Shown here one piece after another: positions 1 to 11,000 of a stretch of 64,000 bases of DNA. Location: positions 10,466,593-10,530,592 of the forward strand of contig OZ021723.1 in assembly GCA_963978545.1 (NCBI GenBank), written 5' to 3'. The translations under genes and the position numbers were made by a program. The notes below the pieces were generated by a model. It saw nothing but the letters and a program-made list of their open reading frames with translations. It was not told the DNA's origin and ran no database searches. The number at the start of each line of letters is the position of its first letter. Position 1 is the first letter of the stretch. Origin of the DNA: Linyphia triangularis. Its lineage: Eukaryota > Arthropoda > Arachnida > Araneae > Linyphiidae.

Positions 1-123
1 GATTGAGTGAATAAATAAATAAATAAATAAATAAATCAGTGATTGAGTGAATAAATAAATAAATAAATAAATCAGTGATTGAGTGAATAAATAAATAAAT
101 AAATAAATCAGTGATTGAGTGAA

Positions 124-166
<43 letters not shown>

Positions 167-299
167 ATCAGTGATTGAGTGAATAAATAAATAAATAAAT
201 CAGTGATTGAGTGAATAAATAAATAAATAAATAAATAAATCAGTGATTGAGTGAATAAATAAATAAATAAATAAATAAATAAATCAGTGATTGAGTGAA

Positions 300-342
<43 letters not shown>

Positions 343-388
343 ATCAGTGAGTGAGTAAATAAATAAATAAATAAATGAATAAATAAAA
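1..388. repeat. AAAT-rich variable-length minisatellite
   Basis: Runs of (AAAT)n of different lengths are separated by the constant spacer TCAGTGATTGAGTG, giving a tandem array of about ten units whose length varies only through the tetranucleotide count. The array is cut by the window edge. The open frame on the minus strand is a repetitive Leu/Ile/Tyr/Phe string produced by the repeat and is not a gene. Confidence 0.95.
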
Positions 389-770
389 TTAAAAAGTTCT
401 CTGATGTATTTTTGATTTTCACGATAGGTTTCCCAGATCGAAATCGGTGAAATATTTTCAATACACTAATTTGAGATAAGCTGAAACAATTTGAAGCCTT
501 ATTTTGAGTATACAATATCGAGAGGCTTTTTTTTTTTTTTTTTTATCTATCTTGATCAATGTCGAAGATCGAAAACCTAATTTTGTACCAATGTTTTAAT
601 GATAAACGAGGTGAAATCTGGAAAAGAAGCGTGGAAAGGGTTGTTCTCAAAACGAGATCTATCGAAGCAATTAGAACCATTTTTGATATTGACAACTTTA
701 CCAAACCAGATTGCAAGAAAAAGCAATTTCTCGTCGAAATAAAATCTTGCAATAACAATGTTTATAACAA
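389..770. other. Unassigned AT-rich sequence
   Basis: No recognised gene or element boundary. It contains a poly-T tract near 527-544. Short open frames on both strands overlap one another, lack any recognisable domain and run into the adjacent repeat, so they are not called. Confidence 0.5.
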
Positions 771-1490
771 GGGGTGTGGAACATCGCACAACTTTCGATT
801 ACTCTATATTACTGATGTGGATTTGTGTAATACATCGTTTTTATATTTCCGTCATTCTTTTTTAGAAAAAATTGCAGTTTGGCGATATTTTTTGCAATAA
901 TTTTTATATGAATCTTTTTTTTTTTTTTACAAGAAAAAAAAAAAAAAAAAACTTCTTCAAAATGGTAATTTTGGCGATATACTCTTCGATAATTCTTATA
1001 CTATCCTTTCTTATAAGTGACGCCGACCAAACAGTATAGTGGTTAGCGTGCTAGCTTCTAGACCGCGAGGTTGCGGGTTCCGAGTCCCGTGTTAGGCATG
1101 GGTGTTTGTAAATGTATGTTGGCTTGTCTAATGACGAATGTTTCGGCGCATTATAGCCCTCGTCTTTCTGACGGCGCCACATAATCTGAAAACAACCAAC
1201 CAACTTATAAGTGACACTGAGGAGAGGAGCAAAAATTATCGTTGATGAGTTATGCTCAAGGATATAGAACTCTGTGTTAAAGGCATTCGTTTTTCAACTA
1301 TTTACGCCATTAAAGCATTTTTACGGAAATTTCGGAGGTGGGGATGTTTAGAACACCTTAAGGGACATTACCACAGCGATTTTGATCAAAATCGTTAGAG
1401 TCGTTTTTTAGCAAATCATTGAAAAACATGATTTTTTTCAATGGCTGCCACTTGATGCGCATGCATGAGAGTAAAATTGGATTTGTTCGG
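771..1490 (+). repeat. Dispersed repeat X, copy 1
   Basis: Begins with GGGGTGTGGAACATCGCACA, an end shared by other copies at 6736, 27714 and (inverted) 35128. It continues through the family landmarks GATCAAAATCGTTAG and GAAAAACATGATTTTTTCA near 1383-1440. No coding capacity remains. Other copies have TA next to the GGGGTGTGG end, which suggests a Tc1/mariner-type derivative, but I could not define the opposite terminus. A SINE is inserted at 1022-1203. Confidence 0.7.
1022..1203 (+). mobile_element. tRNA-derived SINE (family S1), with target duplication
   Basis: The 182-bp body starts GCCGACCAAACAGTATAGTG and carries a pol III A-box-like TATAGTGGTTAGCGTG and a B-box-like GGTTCCGAGTCCC (one base inserted relative to other copies). 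It ends in an AACCAACCAA tail. It is flanked by a perfect 12-bp duplication, CTTATAAGTGAC, at 1010-1021 and 1204-1215. It encodes no protein; SINEs move using the machinery of a partner LINE. Confidence 0.93.
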
Positions 1491-1587
1491 ATGACTAGAC
1501 GAAGGTAGAAAACTCGTCAGGTAGAATAAAGCGAATTTATAAAAATCTAACGAGTTTATTGCCTAAAGAAAGTAAATGAACTACTTA

Positions 1588-2802
1588 CAAGGGGACCTTA
1601 CGGTCTCGGAAATTCAGATCGGGATGAGACTCAGCAGATTAGTAGTATACCTTAAGGGTATCCAGTATCCACAAAGTAAAGCAATAAAGCGCAAAGCAAA
1701 AAACAGGTTCTAAAGTATTAAGCATAGCTTATAGTATACTAGTAGAGATTTTTGCTCTGCAACTCTCGGTGGCTAAGTGGTCAGCATGCTGGGTTCTCGT
1801 ATGGGCGATCAGGGTTCGATACCTCGTGAGGTAATTTTTTTATTTTTTTTTGTCATTTTACAAAGTAACTGTTACAGCTAACTGAAATTTGAATCTATAT
1901 AAATAAAACTGACTTTCTGTCACACGGATTTGGGGACCGTTTCACGTAAAAACTACCTAACGGATTAGGATGAAATTTGGTATATCGCTTAATTAAACGA
2001 CCAGGAGTAAAATAGGCGATATATTTTTAATTTTAATTGAGTTTTAAAATTTCCGAAATAATTTTTTTTTGGTGTTTTTAAGCAGACACAATTTAGTATT
2101 TCCTGAATGGCAACTGAATGACAATCTTCGTTTGGTTTGTTTTGAAAATCGCAAATGATATTCTACATTCACATTGCCTAGAAAAAAACGCCCATCATTA
2201 AGCAAAATCGACAAAAAAGTTTTTCAAAAACGTTTAAAGAGGAACGAATTACAAAATGACAACCAAGAAGCTTCGACTTCGCGGCAGCCGGACATTTCAC
2301 CAGAGGACAGATTAGCGTCGTAACGGCGACGCCAGGAGTCTGTAAGGAGTAGAGAAACATCAGAGAGGCGTGCCGTTCGTTTAGAAGCCGATCGGCTAAG
2401 ACATGCCGAACTAAACGAACAAAGAATGAATTTACAATGGGGTGATAAACTTTTATATTACTTTTATTTAGTACCAAAAACTGAGTTTATCCGTCAACGA
2501 CGGGCCACGCAGCTAGTTAAAGATAATACTTTATTTTTAAATACGTAATGTGTTTTGATGAAGGTACATTAAATCTCTATTTACTATTCTCACAAACAAG
2601 TGATTATAAATTTTGAGATATTATAAGCTGTAGAGAAATAATTGATTTTCGCAATAAACATGAAGAACCAGTTTGTATAAGGAAGAGTAGGAATGTTATC
2701 CTATTGTACTTAAGCAGGAAGTCAGAAATTTTCCAAAACCCTAACCGTACTTATCGAACAATGGTTCTACCCCTACCCAATCCACTTTATAAATTGACAT
2801 TG

Positions 2803-2841
<39 letters not shown>

Positions 2842-3088
2842 CACTAGGTATCGAACCCGGATCGCCCGTACGGGGAACCCAGCACGCTGACCACTTAGAC
2901 ACCGGGGAGCTGCAGAGCAAAATTCTCTACTAATATATAAGCTTCGCATAACCCTTTAGAGCCTGTTTTCTCTGAATCTTCTGGCTAGTGCGCTTTATTG
3001 CTTTACTGTGTGGATACCCTTAAGGTATAACTACTAATCTGCCGAGTCTCATCACGATCTGAATTTCCGAGACAGTAAGGTCCCCTTG
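1588..3088. mobile_element. Long inverted-repeat element with tRNA-like modules in both arms
   Basis: Left arm (1588 to about 1835) and right arm (about 2840-3088) are inverted copies of roughly 250 bp, starting CAAGGGGACCTTAC. The trinucleotide TTA abuts both outer ends (1585-1587 and 3089-3091), as a 3-bp target duplication would. Each arm ends inward with a tRNA-like module: CTAAGTGGTCAGC as A box and GGTTCGATACC as B box (about 1764-1832 and 2847-2918). A Helitron lies in the loop. A TTA duplication fits PIF/Harbinger-type transposition, but two related SINEs in head-to-head inverted orientation are an equally simple reading. Confidence 0.65.
1894..2516 (+). mobile_element. Non-autonomous Helitron, 623 bp
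   Basis: Starts TCTATATAAATAAAAC after an A and ends CACGCAGCTAG before a T, the A|T insertion rule of Helitrons. A perfect hairpin, CCGTC-AAC-GACGG (2491-2503), lies 9 bases before the terminal CTAG, where Helitrons carry their terminator. Around 2350-2440 the plus strand reads a short Arg/Glu/Ala-rich stretch containing RRAVRLEADRLRHAEL. That resembles the low-complexity N-terminal region of Helitron replicase/helicase proteins, so this is an internally deleted derivative with a coding scrap. No helicase or HUH nuclease motif remains. Confidence 0.85.
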
Positions 3089-3599
3089 TTAGTGGTGCAA
3101 CTCGAGGTCATTCAAACGGGTAAAGGGGTCATTCAACGGGATCCACTGACAGTCTGATCAGTCTCCTCTAGGACTAACCGCAAGTGTACGTACGCAAATC
3201 GACACAGGTTCTTATTACCAAATAAGGTTATCCACCAGTATAAACTTTTGCTTTTTCTCAAAGCTTATTACATGTTTCTAAGAATTAAATATACTTTAAA
3301 ATCCTTTACATTAACTTCGATTTTGTGTGTGATGAGAAAATCTTCGGAAAACAAATTAACACATTGGCCGTCATCAGGTCGATCAGAAACTTGGGAGATA
3401 GATTCGTTGTCGATGATAATGTATTTTATAATTTTTTTTTAAATTTTTATTTGGTGGGGGAGGGAGCAAAAAGAGTTTGAGCATGGCACGAAATTGATGG
3501 GTTTTCTTCATAGTGGTTCGGAGATTTTGAAAAATTAATCTCAACTGAAAGTCAAATATGTTGTAATTGCACTTAAAGTCAGCCAAACGTGCAGTACGC

Positions 3600-3630
<31 letters not shown>

Positions 3631-3666
3631 GAACGATGGCTATATCTTGTGCTCTAATTGTTGAAA
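3089..3666. other. Repeat-derived sequence with poly-A, target of the next Helitron
   Basis: Contains a GT-rich patch, a poly-A tract (3601-3627) and the motif TCAGAACGATGGCTATATCT just before the Helitron. The same motif occurs at 18718 and, inverted, near 13545 and 20665. Part of 3350-3480 resembles 18330-18430. No gene is visible. Confidence 0.6.
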
Positions 3667-6056
3667 TCTCTATATATATAAGGCAAAGCCCTCACTCACT
3701 CACTCACTCACTCATTCACTGACTCACTCACTCATCACTAATTCTCTCACTTCCCACATAGTCACAACTCTGAAAATCGGCACAAATATCAACAATGGTA
3801 AAAATAGAAAAAGTAAGCTATTCCGATTTCGATTAACCCACTTTAAGGGGTCGAAAAGAGGTTAAACGTTCCAAAAGAGGGACATTCGAATATCCCACTT
3901 CCCATTTGGTCACAACTCTAAAAATTGGTACAAATATTAACAATAGTAAACATAGAAAAAGTAAGCTATTCCGATCTCGATTAACCCACTTTAAGGGGTC
4001 GAAAAGGGGTTAAACGTTCCAAAAGAGGGACATTCGAATATCCCACTTCCCATTTGGTCACAACTCTAAAAATTGGTACAAATATTAACAATAGTAAACA
4101 TAGAAAAAGTAAGCTATTTCGATCTCGATTAACCCACTTTAAGGGGTGGAAAAGGGGTTAAACTTTCCAAACGAGGGACATTCGATTGTCCCACTTCCCA
4201 CATGTCCACAACTCTGAAAATTTGTACAAATGTCGACATAGGCAAACATAGAAAAATTAAGCTATTCCGATCTCGATTAACCCACATTAAGGGGTCGAAA
4301 AGGGGTTAAACGTTCCAAAAGAGGAATAATCGAATGTCCTACTTCTCATTTCGTCACAACTCTAAAAATTGGTGCGAATATCAATAAAGACAAACGAAGA
4401 AAAAGTAAGCTATTCCGATCTCGATTAACCCACTTTAAAGGAGGGAAAAGGGGTTAACCGTTCCTAACGAGGAATATTCGAATGTGCCACTTCCGACAAG
4501 GCCACAATTTTGAAAATTGGCTTAAAAACCAACAATGTTAAACATAGAAAAAGCATGCTAATCCGATCTCGGTTAACCCACTTTAAGGGGTCGAAAAGAG
4601 GTTAAACGTTCCAAACGAGGGATATTCGAATGTACCACTTCCCACATGTCCACATCTCTGAAAATTGGTGCAAATCTCGACATAGGCAAACATAGAAAAA
4701 TTAAGCTATCCCGATCTCGATTAACCCCCTTTAAGAGGTCGAAAAGGGGTTAAACGTTCCAAACGAGGGATATTCGAATGACTTACTTCTCCATTTCGTC
4801 AAGACTCTGAAAACTGGTGCAAGTATCAACAAAAACAAACGTAAAAAATTAAGCTATTCTGATCTCTATTAACCCACTCTAAGGGGTCTAAAAGGGGTTA
4901 AACGTTCCAAACGAGGGATATTTGAATGTACCACTTCCCATATGGTCACAACTCTAAAAATTGGTACAAATGTCAGCAATCGTAAACATAGAAAAAATAA
5001 GCTGTTCCGATCTCGATTAACCCACTTTAAGTGGTCAAAAAAGGGTTAAACGTTCCAAACGAGCTATATATTCGAATGTCCTACTTCTCATATTGTCACA
5101 ACTCTGAAAACTGGTGTGAATATCAATAAAGACAAACGCAGAAAAAGAAGCTATTCCGATCTCGGGTGGATGAAGGAGTGGAAAAGGGGTTAAACGTTCC
5201 AAACGAGGACTATTCGAATGTACCACTTCCCATATAGACACAACTCAAAAAATTGGTAAAAATGTCAACAAAGACAAACATCGAAAAGTTATGCTATTCC
5301 GAGCTTGATTAACCCACTTTAAGGGGTGGGAAAGGGGTTAAACATTCCAAACTCGAATATCCCACTTCCCATATAGTCACAACTCATTGGTAGGAATGTC
5401 AATAAAGATAAACGTAGAAAAAGTAAGCCATTCCGATCTCGATTAACCCATTTAAGGTTTGCCAAATTCGTTAAACATTCCAAACTATGGATATTCGAAT
5501 GTCCAACTTCCCATTTGATCACAACTCGGAAAAGTGGTACAAATGTCAAAAAAGATTAAACATAGAAAAAGTAAGCTATTCCGTTCTCGATTAACCATCT
5601 TTAAGGGGTCGAAAAGGGGTTAAATGTTCCAAACGAGGGATATCCGAATGTTCCTCTTCCAATGTAGTCATATTTCTGATATTTGGTGCAAATGTTAAAA
5701 GGGCAAACGTTAAAAAAATAAGTCATTCCAATATCGATTAACGAATTTTTAAGGGATGAAAAGTCGACGCAACATTGAAACTATACGAAGATTAACTTAA
5801 TGTCTCAATTCCAATACAGCTACTACTTTGAAATTTAAAACTAAGAGCAAACATAAACACAATAAACTATTCCAATTTACAATTATAAATTTCGTTTAAA
5901 ATGTCAACAAAGGAAAGTTCCTATTTCTATTTTGATAAATCAATTTGTCGGGATCGAAATGGGAGCAAACGTCTGAAGTGTGGAATACATGAATGTCTTT
6001 TGATCGCTAAAATGCTAATGGTAAAATTTCGTAGCGCAGCACGGGTATTCAGCTAG
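3667..6056 (+). mobile_element. Helitron H1, 2,390 bp, filled with tandem repeats
   Basis: Starts TCTCTATATATATAAGGC after an A and ends GTATTCAGCTAG before a T. A second copy of the same family lies at 47160-48214 on the minus strand and shares both ends. The paralogous unoccupied target is present at about 20625-20645 on the minus strand (GTTGAAATAAC), where the two flanks of this copy are joined without the insert. No replicase gene is present, so it is non-autonomous. Confidence 0.92.
3750..5760 (+). repeat. Degenerate 130-140 bp tandem repeats inside Helitron H1
   Basis: About 15 diverged units. Landmarks in each are GTCACAACTCTGAAAAT, AGCTATTCCGATCTCGATT, AACCCACTTTAAGGGG and GGGGTTAAACGTTCC. 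Divergence is highest toward the 3' end. Some units carry deletions, for example near 5340-5480. Confidence 0.9.
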
Positions 6057-6103
6057 TAACTAACAAAAGGTACCGTTGTAAATCGTGGAAGGTTTTTAAT
6101 AAT

Positions 6104-6138
<35 letters not shown>

Positions 6139-6735
6139 CTTGAGGGGTCATCTTCATATAAAAACAGAACCAAACTCTAAAAAACGTTCAATGGCAACCT
6201 CATAATATAATCCCATATTTGGATTCAGCATCCAAAAAATGTTGAAATACATAAATTTATAATTTTCCAATGAATGGTTTGTAATTTAAATGACAAAAAG
6301 GAAAAGATAAATTAATGTTAAATAAAAAAGTTGTTTTTTTGGTCATAAATACTAAAATAATTAACATATTTTAGTAATTTTTGTTTCAAAAGATAGTTTG
6401 TAAATGGCCAAACATAAATAGCTATCAACTTTTGTATCATTTTTTTTTTTAATAATTAATTATTAATTAATAAAACAATTTTCAATTTTTTTTTAATAGA
6501 CACACACACATATATATATATTTTTATTTTTTATTTTTTTTTGCTTTCATCAGATTTAACATGGTCTAATCCCCCCCCCCCCCCGACACACAATTTTTTT
6601 TTCTTTCCATTTTAACTTCTAGTTCTCGATTATTTTTTTTTATTTTTTTTGCGAAAATATAAAAAATGCTCACTTTAAGGGACCGTATAGTAGATGACAA
6701 TTGAAAACAATCAAAGATTAATTCAAGGTAAACTA
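6057..6735 (+). repeat. Dispersed repeat R, copy 1 (inverted copy at 19985-20665)
   Basis: Runs from ACTAACAAAAGGTACCG through (TA)n at about 6106-6133, a poly-C tract near 6571-6584 and ACCGTATAGTAGA, to TAAACTAGAGGTGTGG. The minus strand of 20665-19985 matches this order throughout. No coding capacity. Confidence 0.8.
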
Positions 6736-7340
6736 GAGGTGTGGAAAATCACACAACGTTCAGTTACACTATAATATTGGACATTGCATTAAAATTTGCT
6801 ATGGTGTTATTTACCATTTTTGGCAACAATTTTTACATAGGCAAAAAAAGAAGGGAAAAAAAAATTGGAGATGGCATTTACACATTACAATGTCCTTTCT
6901 TGGGCATGAAACAAGAAAAAAAAATTCAATCGTTGTTGGGTGATGCTCAAAGACAGAGAGCTCTGTGTTAAACGCACTCGTATTTTAACTTCATACGCTT
7001 GTATCGCATTTCTACGCGAATTTCAGAGGTGGGAACAGAAGAGGCATTAGCACGGACATTTTAATCAAAATCGTTAGAGCCGTTTTTTAGCAATAGTTGA
7101 AAAACATGATTTTTTCATGATTTCAACCTTAGGCGCATGCCCGATTTTGACGAAAACCGTACATCAAATTTGAACATCGCAAGTCATTTATTCGGAAATT
7201 ACGCTGGCCACGTACACACATACATTTTTTCTAGATCACGTTTTTAAAATCAGGATGTTCAAATACGTGGAGAAAAAAAAAAAAAAAAAAAATTCCTAAA
7301 TTTTTATTTGATTGAATACTATACTTTCATTACATTATGT
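6736..7340 (+). repeat. Dispersed repeat X, copy 2
   Basis: Begins GAGGTGTGGAAAATCACACA directly after TA and runs through TTTCAGAGGTGGG, TTTTAATCAAAATCGTTAG and GAAAAACATGATTTTTTCA to the family's other side (reverse complement of the CCACGTTTTGGAACATCC motif seen elsewhere) and poly-A near 7270. The Met-start open frame at 6741-6971 is short and not conserved in the other copies. Confidence 0.7.
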
Positions 7341-7550
7341 AAACATATGGTTAACTGAAAGTAAAAATCAATGTTTATAAAGTATGATTTAAAAAGCATG
7401 ACTGTTTTTCTAATATCAGATAATGGCTTTCAAAATGACGGGATATGGCATAAGACAAAAGTAGTTCAAAATATATTTTATGCCATTCAATTTCCTGTTT
7501 AAAATTATAGGTTGTTCTAACCAATTTTTAAACTTTTTGAAAGTTGAACT
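7341..7550. other. Unassigned AT-rich sequence
   Basis: No recognised element; flanks the piggyBac-type MITE. Confidence 0.4.
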
Positions 7551-7762
7551 TTAACCCTTTGCACTCCATGCCTTTTTTCCGCGGGGGAATCAGCAACTCG
7601 AGACATTTTAGGTTCGGCTGGTGTTTATGGATTTGCTTCATAGAAACTAAACACAGTCATTGGCCTTGCATCGAATTTCCGCATCACACCTAATGGTCCT
7701 CTCGTGGTTTGGCATCCAATCGTGTGGCACCTGAGAGGCGCCACTGGAGTGCAAAGGGTTAA
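7551..7762. mobile_element. piggyBac-type MITE, 212 bp
   Basis: TTAA at both edges (7551-7554 and 7759-7762) brackets terminal inverted repeats CCCTTTGCACTCCA...TGGAGTGCAAAGGG. TTAA target duplication with a CCC-starting inverted repeat is the piggyBac signature. The interior is non-coding and noticeably more GC-rich than its surroundings. Confidence 0.85.
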
Positions 7763-8072
7763 TTGTGAACATCCTCTATATTATAATGTCCCATACATTT
7801 TGTAAGAGATAAGTTTGAAGAAGTTTGCATAAAACTAATTCTTTATTAGCTTATATCCAGTGATCGAAACCAAACTCATGGATAAGAAGCGACACACACG
7901 GCTAGCATATAAAATAACTCCTGCTCGATACATGGCTTCAGTGCTCTTGTGAAGGAAAAGTAATACACATAACGAGGATTGTGAAATTAATTGTACGGTT
8001 TTACATTAAAGCAACAATACATAGACTAATTTAAAGCTTATCCTATTCGATACTCAAATGCAAAAAGAACCC
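7763..8072. other. Unassigned sequence upstream of the 30-bp array
   Basis: No gene or element recognised. Confidence 0.4.
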
Positions 8073-11000
8073 TGAAAAGATCTTTTTTATAAGCATGATC
8101 CCTCAAAAGATCTTTTTTATAAGCATGATCCCTCAAAAGATCTTTTTTATAAGCATGATCCCTCAAAAGATCTTTTTTATAAGCATGATCCCTCAAAAGA
8201 TCTTTTTTATAAGCATGATCCCTCAAAAGATCTTTTTATAAGCATGATCCCTCAAAAGATCTTTTTATAAGCATGATCCCTCAAAAGATCTTTTTTATAA
8301 GCATGATCCCTCAAAAGATCTTTTTTATAAGCATGATCCCTCAAAAGATCTTTTTTATAAGCATGATCCCTCAAAAGATCTTTTTATAAGCATGATCCCT
8401 CAAAAGATCTTTTTTATAAGCATCATCCCTCAAAAGATCTTTTTTATAAGCATGATCCCTCAAAAGATCTTTTTTATAAGCATGATCCCTCAAAAGATCT
8501 TTTTATAAGCATGATCCCTCAAAAGATCTTTTTTATAAGCATGATCCCTCAAAAGATCTTTTTATAAGCATGATCCCTCAAAAGATCTTTTTTATAAGCA
8601 TGATCCCTCAAAAGATCTTTTTTATAAGCATGATCCCTCAAAAGATCTTTTTTATAAGCATGATCCCTCAAAAGATCTTTTTATAAGCATGATCCCTCAA
8701 AAGATCTTTTTTATAAGCATCATCCCTCAAAAGATCTTTTTTATAAGCATCATCCCTCAAAAGATCTTTTTTATAAGCATGATCCCTCAAAAGATCTTTT
8801 TATAAGCATGATCCCTCAAAAGATCTTTTTTATAAGCATGATCCCTCAAAAGATCTTTTTTATAAGCATGATCCCTCAAAAGATCTTTTTTATAAGCATG
8901 ATCCCTCAAAAGATATTTTTTATAAGCATGATCCCTCAAAAGATCTGTTTTATAAGCACGATCCCTCAAAAGATCTTTTTTATAAGCATGATCCCTCAAA
9001 AGATCTTTTTTATAAGCATGATCCCTCAAAAGATCTTTTTTATAAGCATGATCCCTCAAAAGATCTGTTTTATAAGCATGATCCTTCAAAAGATCTTTTT
9101 TATAAGCATGATCCCTCAAAAGATCTTTTTTATAAGCATGATCCCTCAAAAGATCTTTTTTATAAGCATGATCCCTCAAAAGATCTGTTTTATAAGCATG
9201 ATCCCTCAAAAGATCTTTTTTATAAGCATGATCCCTCAAAAGATCTTTTTTATAAGCATGATCCCTCAAAAGATCTGTTTTATAAGCATGATCCCTCAAA
9301 AGATCTTTTTTATAAGCATGATCCCTCAAAAGATCTTTTTTATAAGCATGATCCCTCAAAAGATCTTTTTTATAAGCATGATCCCTCAAAAGATCTTTTT
9401 TATAAGCATGATCCCTCAAAAGATCTCTTTTATAAGCATGATCCCTCAAAAGATCTGTTTTATAAGCATGATCCCTCAAAGGATCTGTTTTATAAGCATG
9501 ATCCCTCAAAAGATCTGTTTTATAAGCATGATCCCTCAAAAGATCTTTTTTATAAGCATGATCCCTCAAAAGATCTTTTTTATAAGAATGATCCCTCAAA
9601 AGATCTTTTTTATAAGCATGATCCCTCAAAAGATCTGTTTTATAAGCATGATCCCTCAAAAGATCTTTTTTATAAGCATGATCCCTCAAAAGATCTTTTT
9701 TATAAGCATGATCCCTCAAAAGATCCTTTTTATAAGCATGATCCCTCAAAAGATCTTTTTTATAAGCATGATCCCTCAAAAGATCTTTTTTATAAGCATG
9801 ATCCCTCAAAAGATCTGTTTTATAAGCATGATCCCTCAAAAGATCTTTTTTATAAGCATGATCCCTCAAAAGATCTTTTTTATAAGCATGATCCCTCAAA
9901 AGATCTTTTTTATAAGCATGATCCCTCAAAAGATCTGTTTTATAAGCATGATCCTTCAAAAGATCTTTTTTATAAGCATGATCCCTCAAAAGATCTTTTT
10001 TATAAGCATGATCCCTCAAAAGATCTTTTTTATAAGCATGATCCCTCAAAAGATCTTTTTTATAAGCATGATCCCTCAAAAGATCTGTTTTATAAGCATG
10101 ATCCCTCAAAAGATCTTTTTTATAAGCATGATCCCTCAAAAGATCTTTTTTATAAGCATGATCCCTCAAAAGATCTTTTTTATAAGCATGATCCCTCAAA
10201 AGATCTTTTTTATAAGCATGATCCCTCAAAAGATCTCTTTTATAAGCATGATCCCTCAAAAGATCTTTTTTATAAGCATGATCCCTCAAAAGATCTGTTT
10301 TATAAGCATGATCCCTCAAAAGATCTTTTTTATAAGCATGATCCCTCAAAAGATCTTTTTTATAAGCATGATCCCTCAAAAGATCTGTTTTATAAGCATG
10401 ATCCCTCAAAAGATCTTTTTTATAAGCATGATCCCTCAAAAGATCTTTTTTATAAGCATGATCCCTCAAAAGATCTGTTTTATAAGCATGATCCCTCAAA
10501 AGATCTTTTTTATAAGCATGATCCCTCAAAAGATCTGTTTTATAAGCATGATCCCTCAAAAGATCTTTTTTATAAGCATGATCCCTCAAAAGATCTGTTT
10601 TATAAGCATGATCCCTCAAAAGATCTTTTTTATAAGCATGATCCCTCAAAAGATCTGTTTTATAAGCATGATCCCTCAAAAGATCTGTTTTATAAGCATG
10701 ATCCCTCAAAAGATCTGTTTTATAAGCATGATCCCTCAAAAGATCTTTTTTATAAGCATGATCCCTCAAAAGATCTGTTTTATAAGCATGATCCCTCAAA
10801 AGATCTGTTTTATAAGCATGATCCCTCAAAAGATCTTTTTTATAAGCATGATCCCTCAAAAGATCTTTTTTATAAGCATGATCCCTCAAAAGATCTGTTT
10901 TATAAGCATGATCCCTCAAAAGATCTGTTTTATAAGCATGATCCCTCAAAAGATCTTTTTTATAAGCATGATCCCTCAAAAGATCTTTTTTATAAGCATG

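Noticed and set aside
240..515. Minus-strand frame rich in LFIYLFIY
   Set aside because: Translation of the AAAT microsatellite.
1022..1203. Functional tRNA gene
   Set aside because: A and B boxes are present, but no cloverleaf can be drawn. The body continues about 100 bp beyond the tRNA-like part, ends in a tail, and has a 12-bp duplication and several dispersed copies: a SINE.
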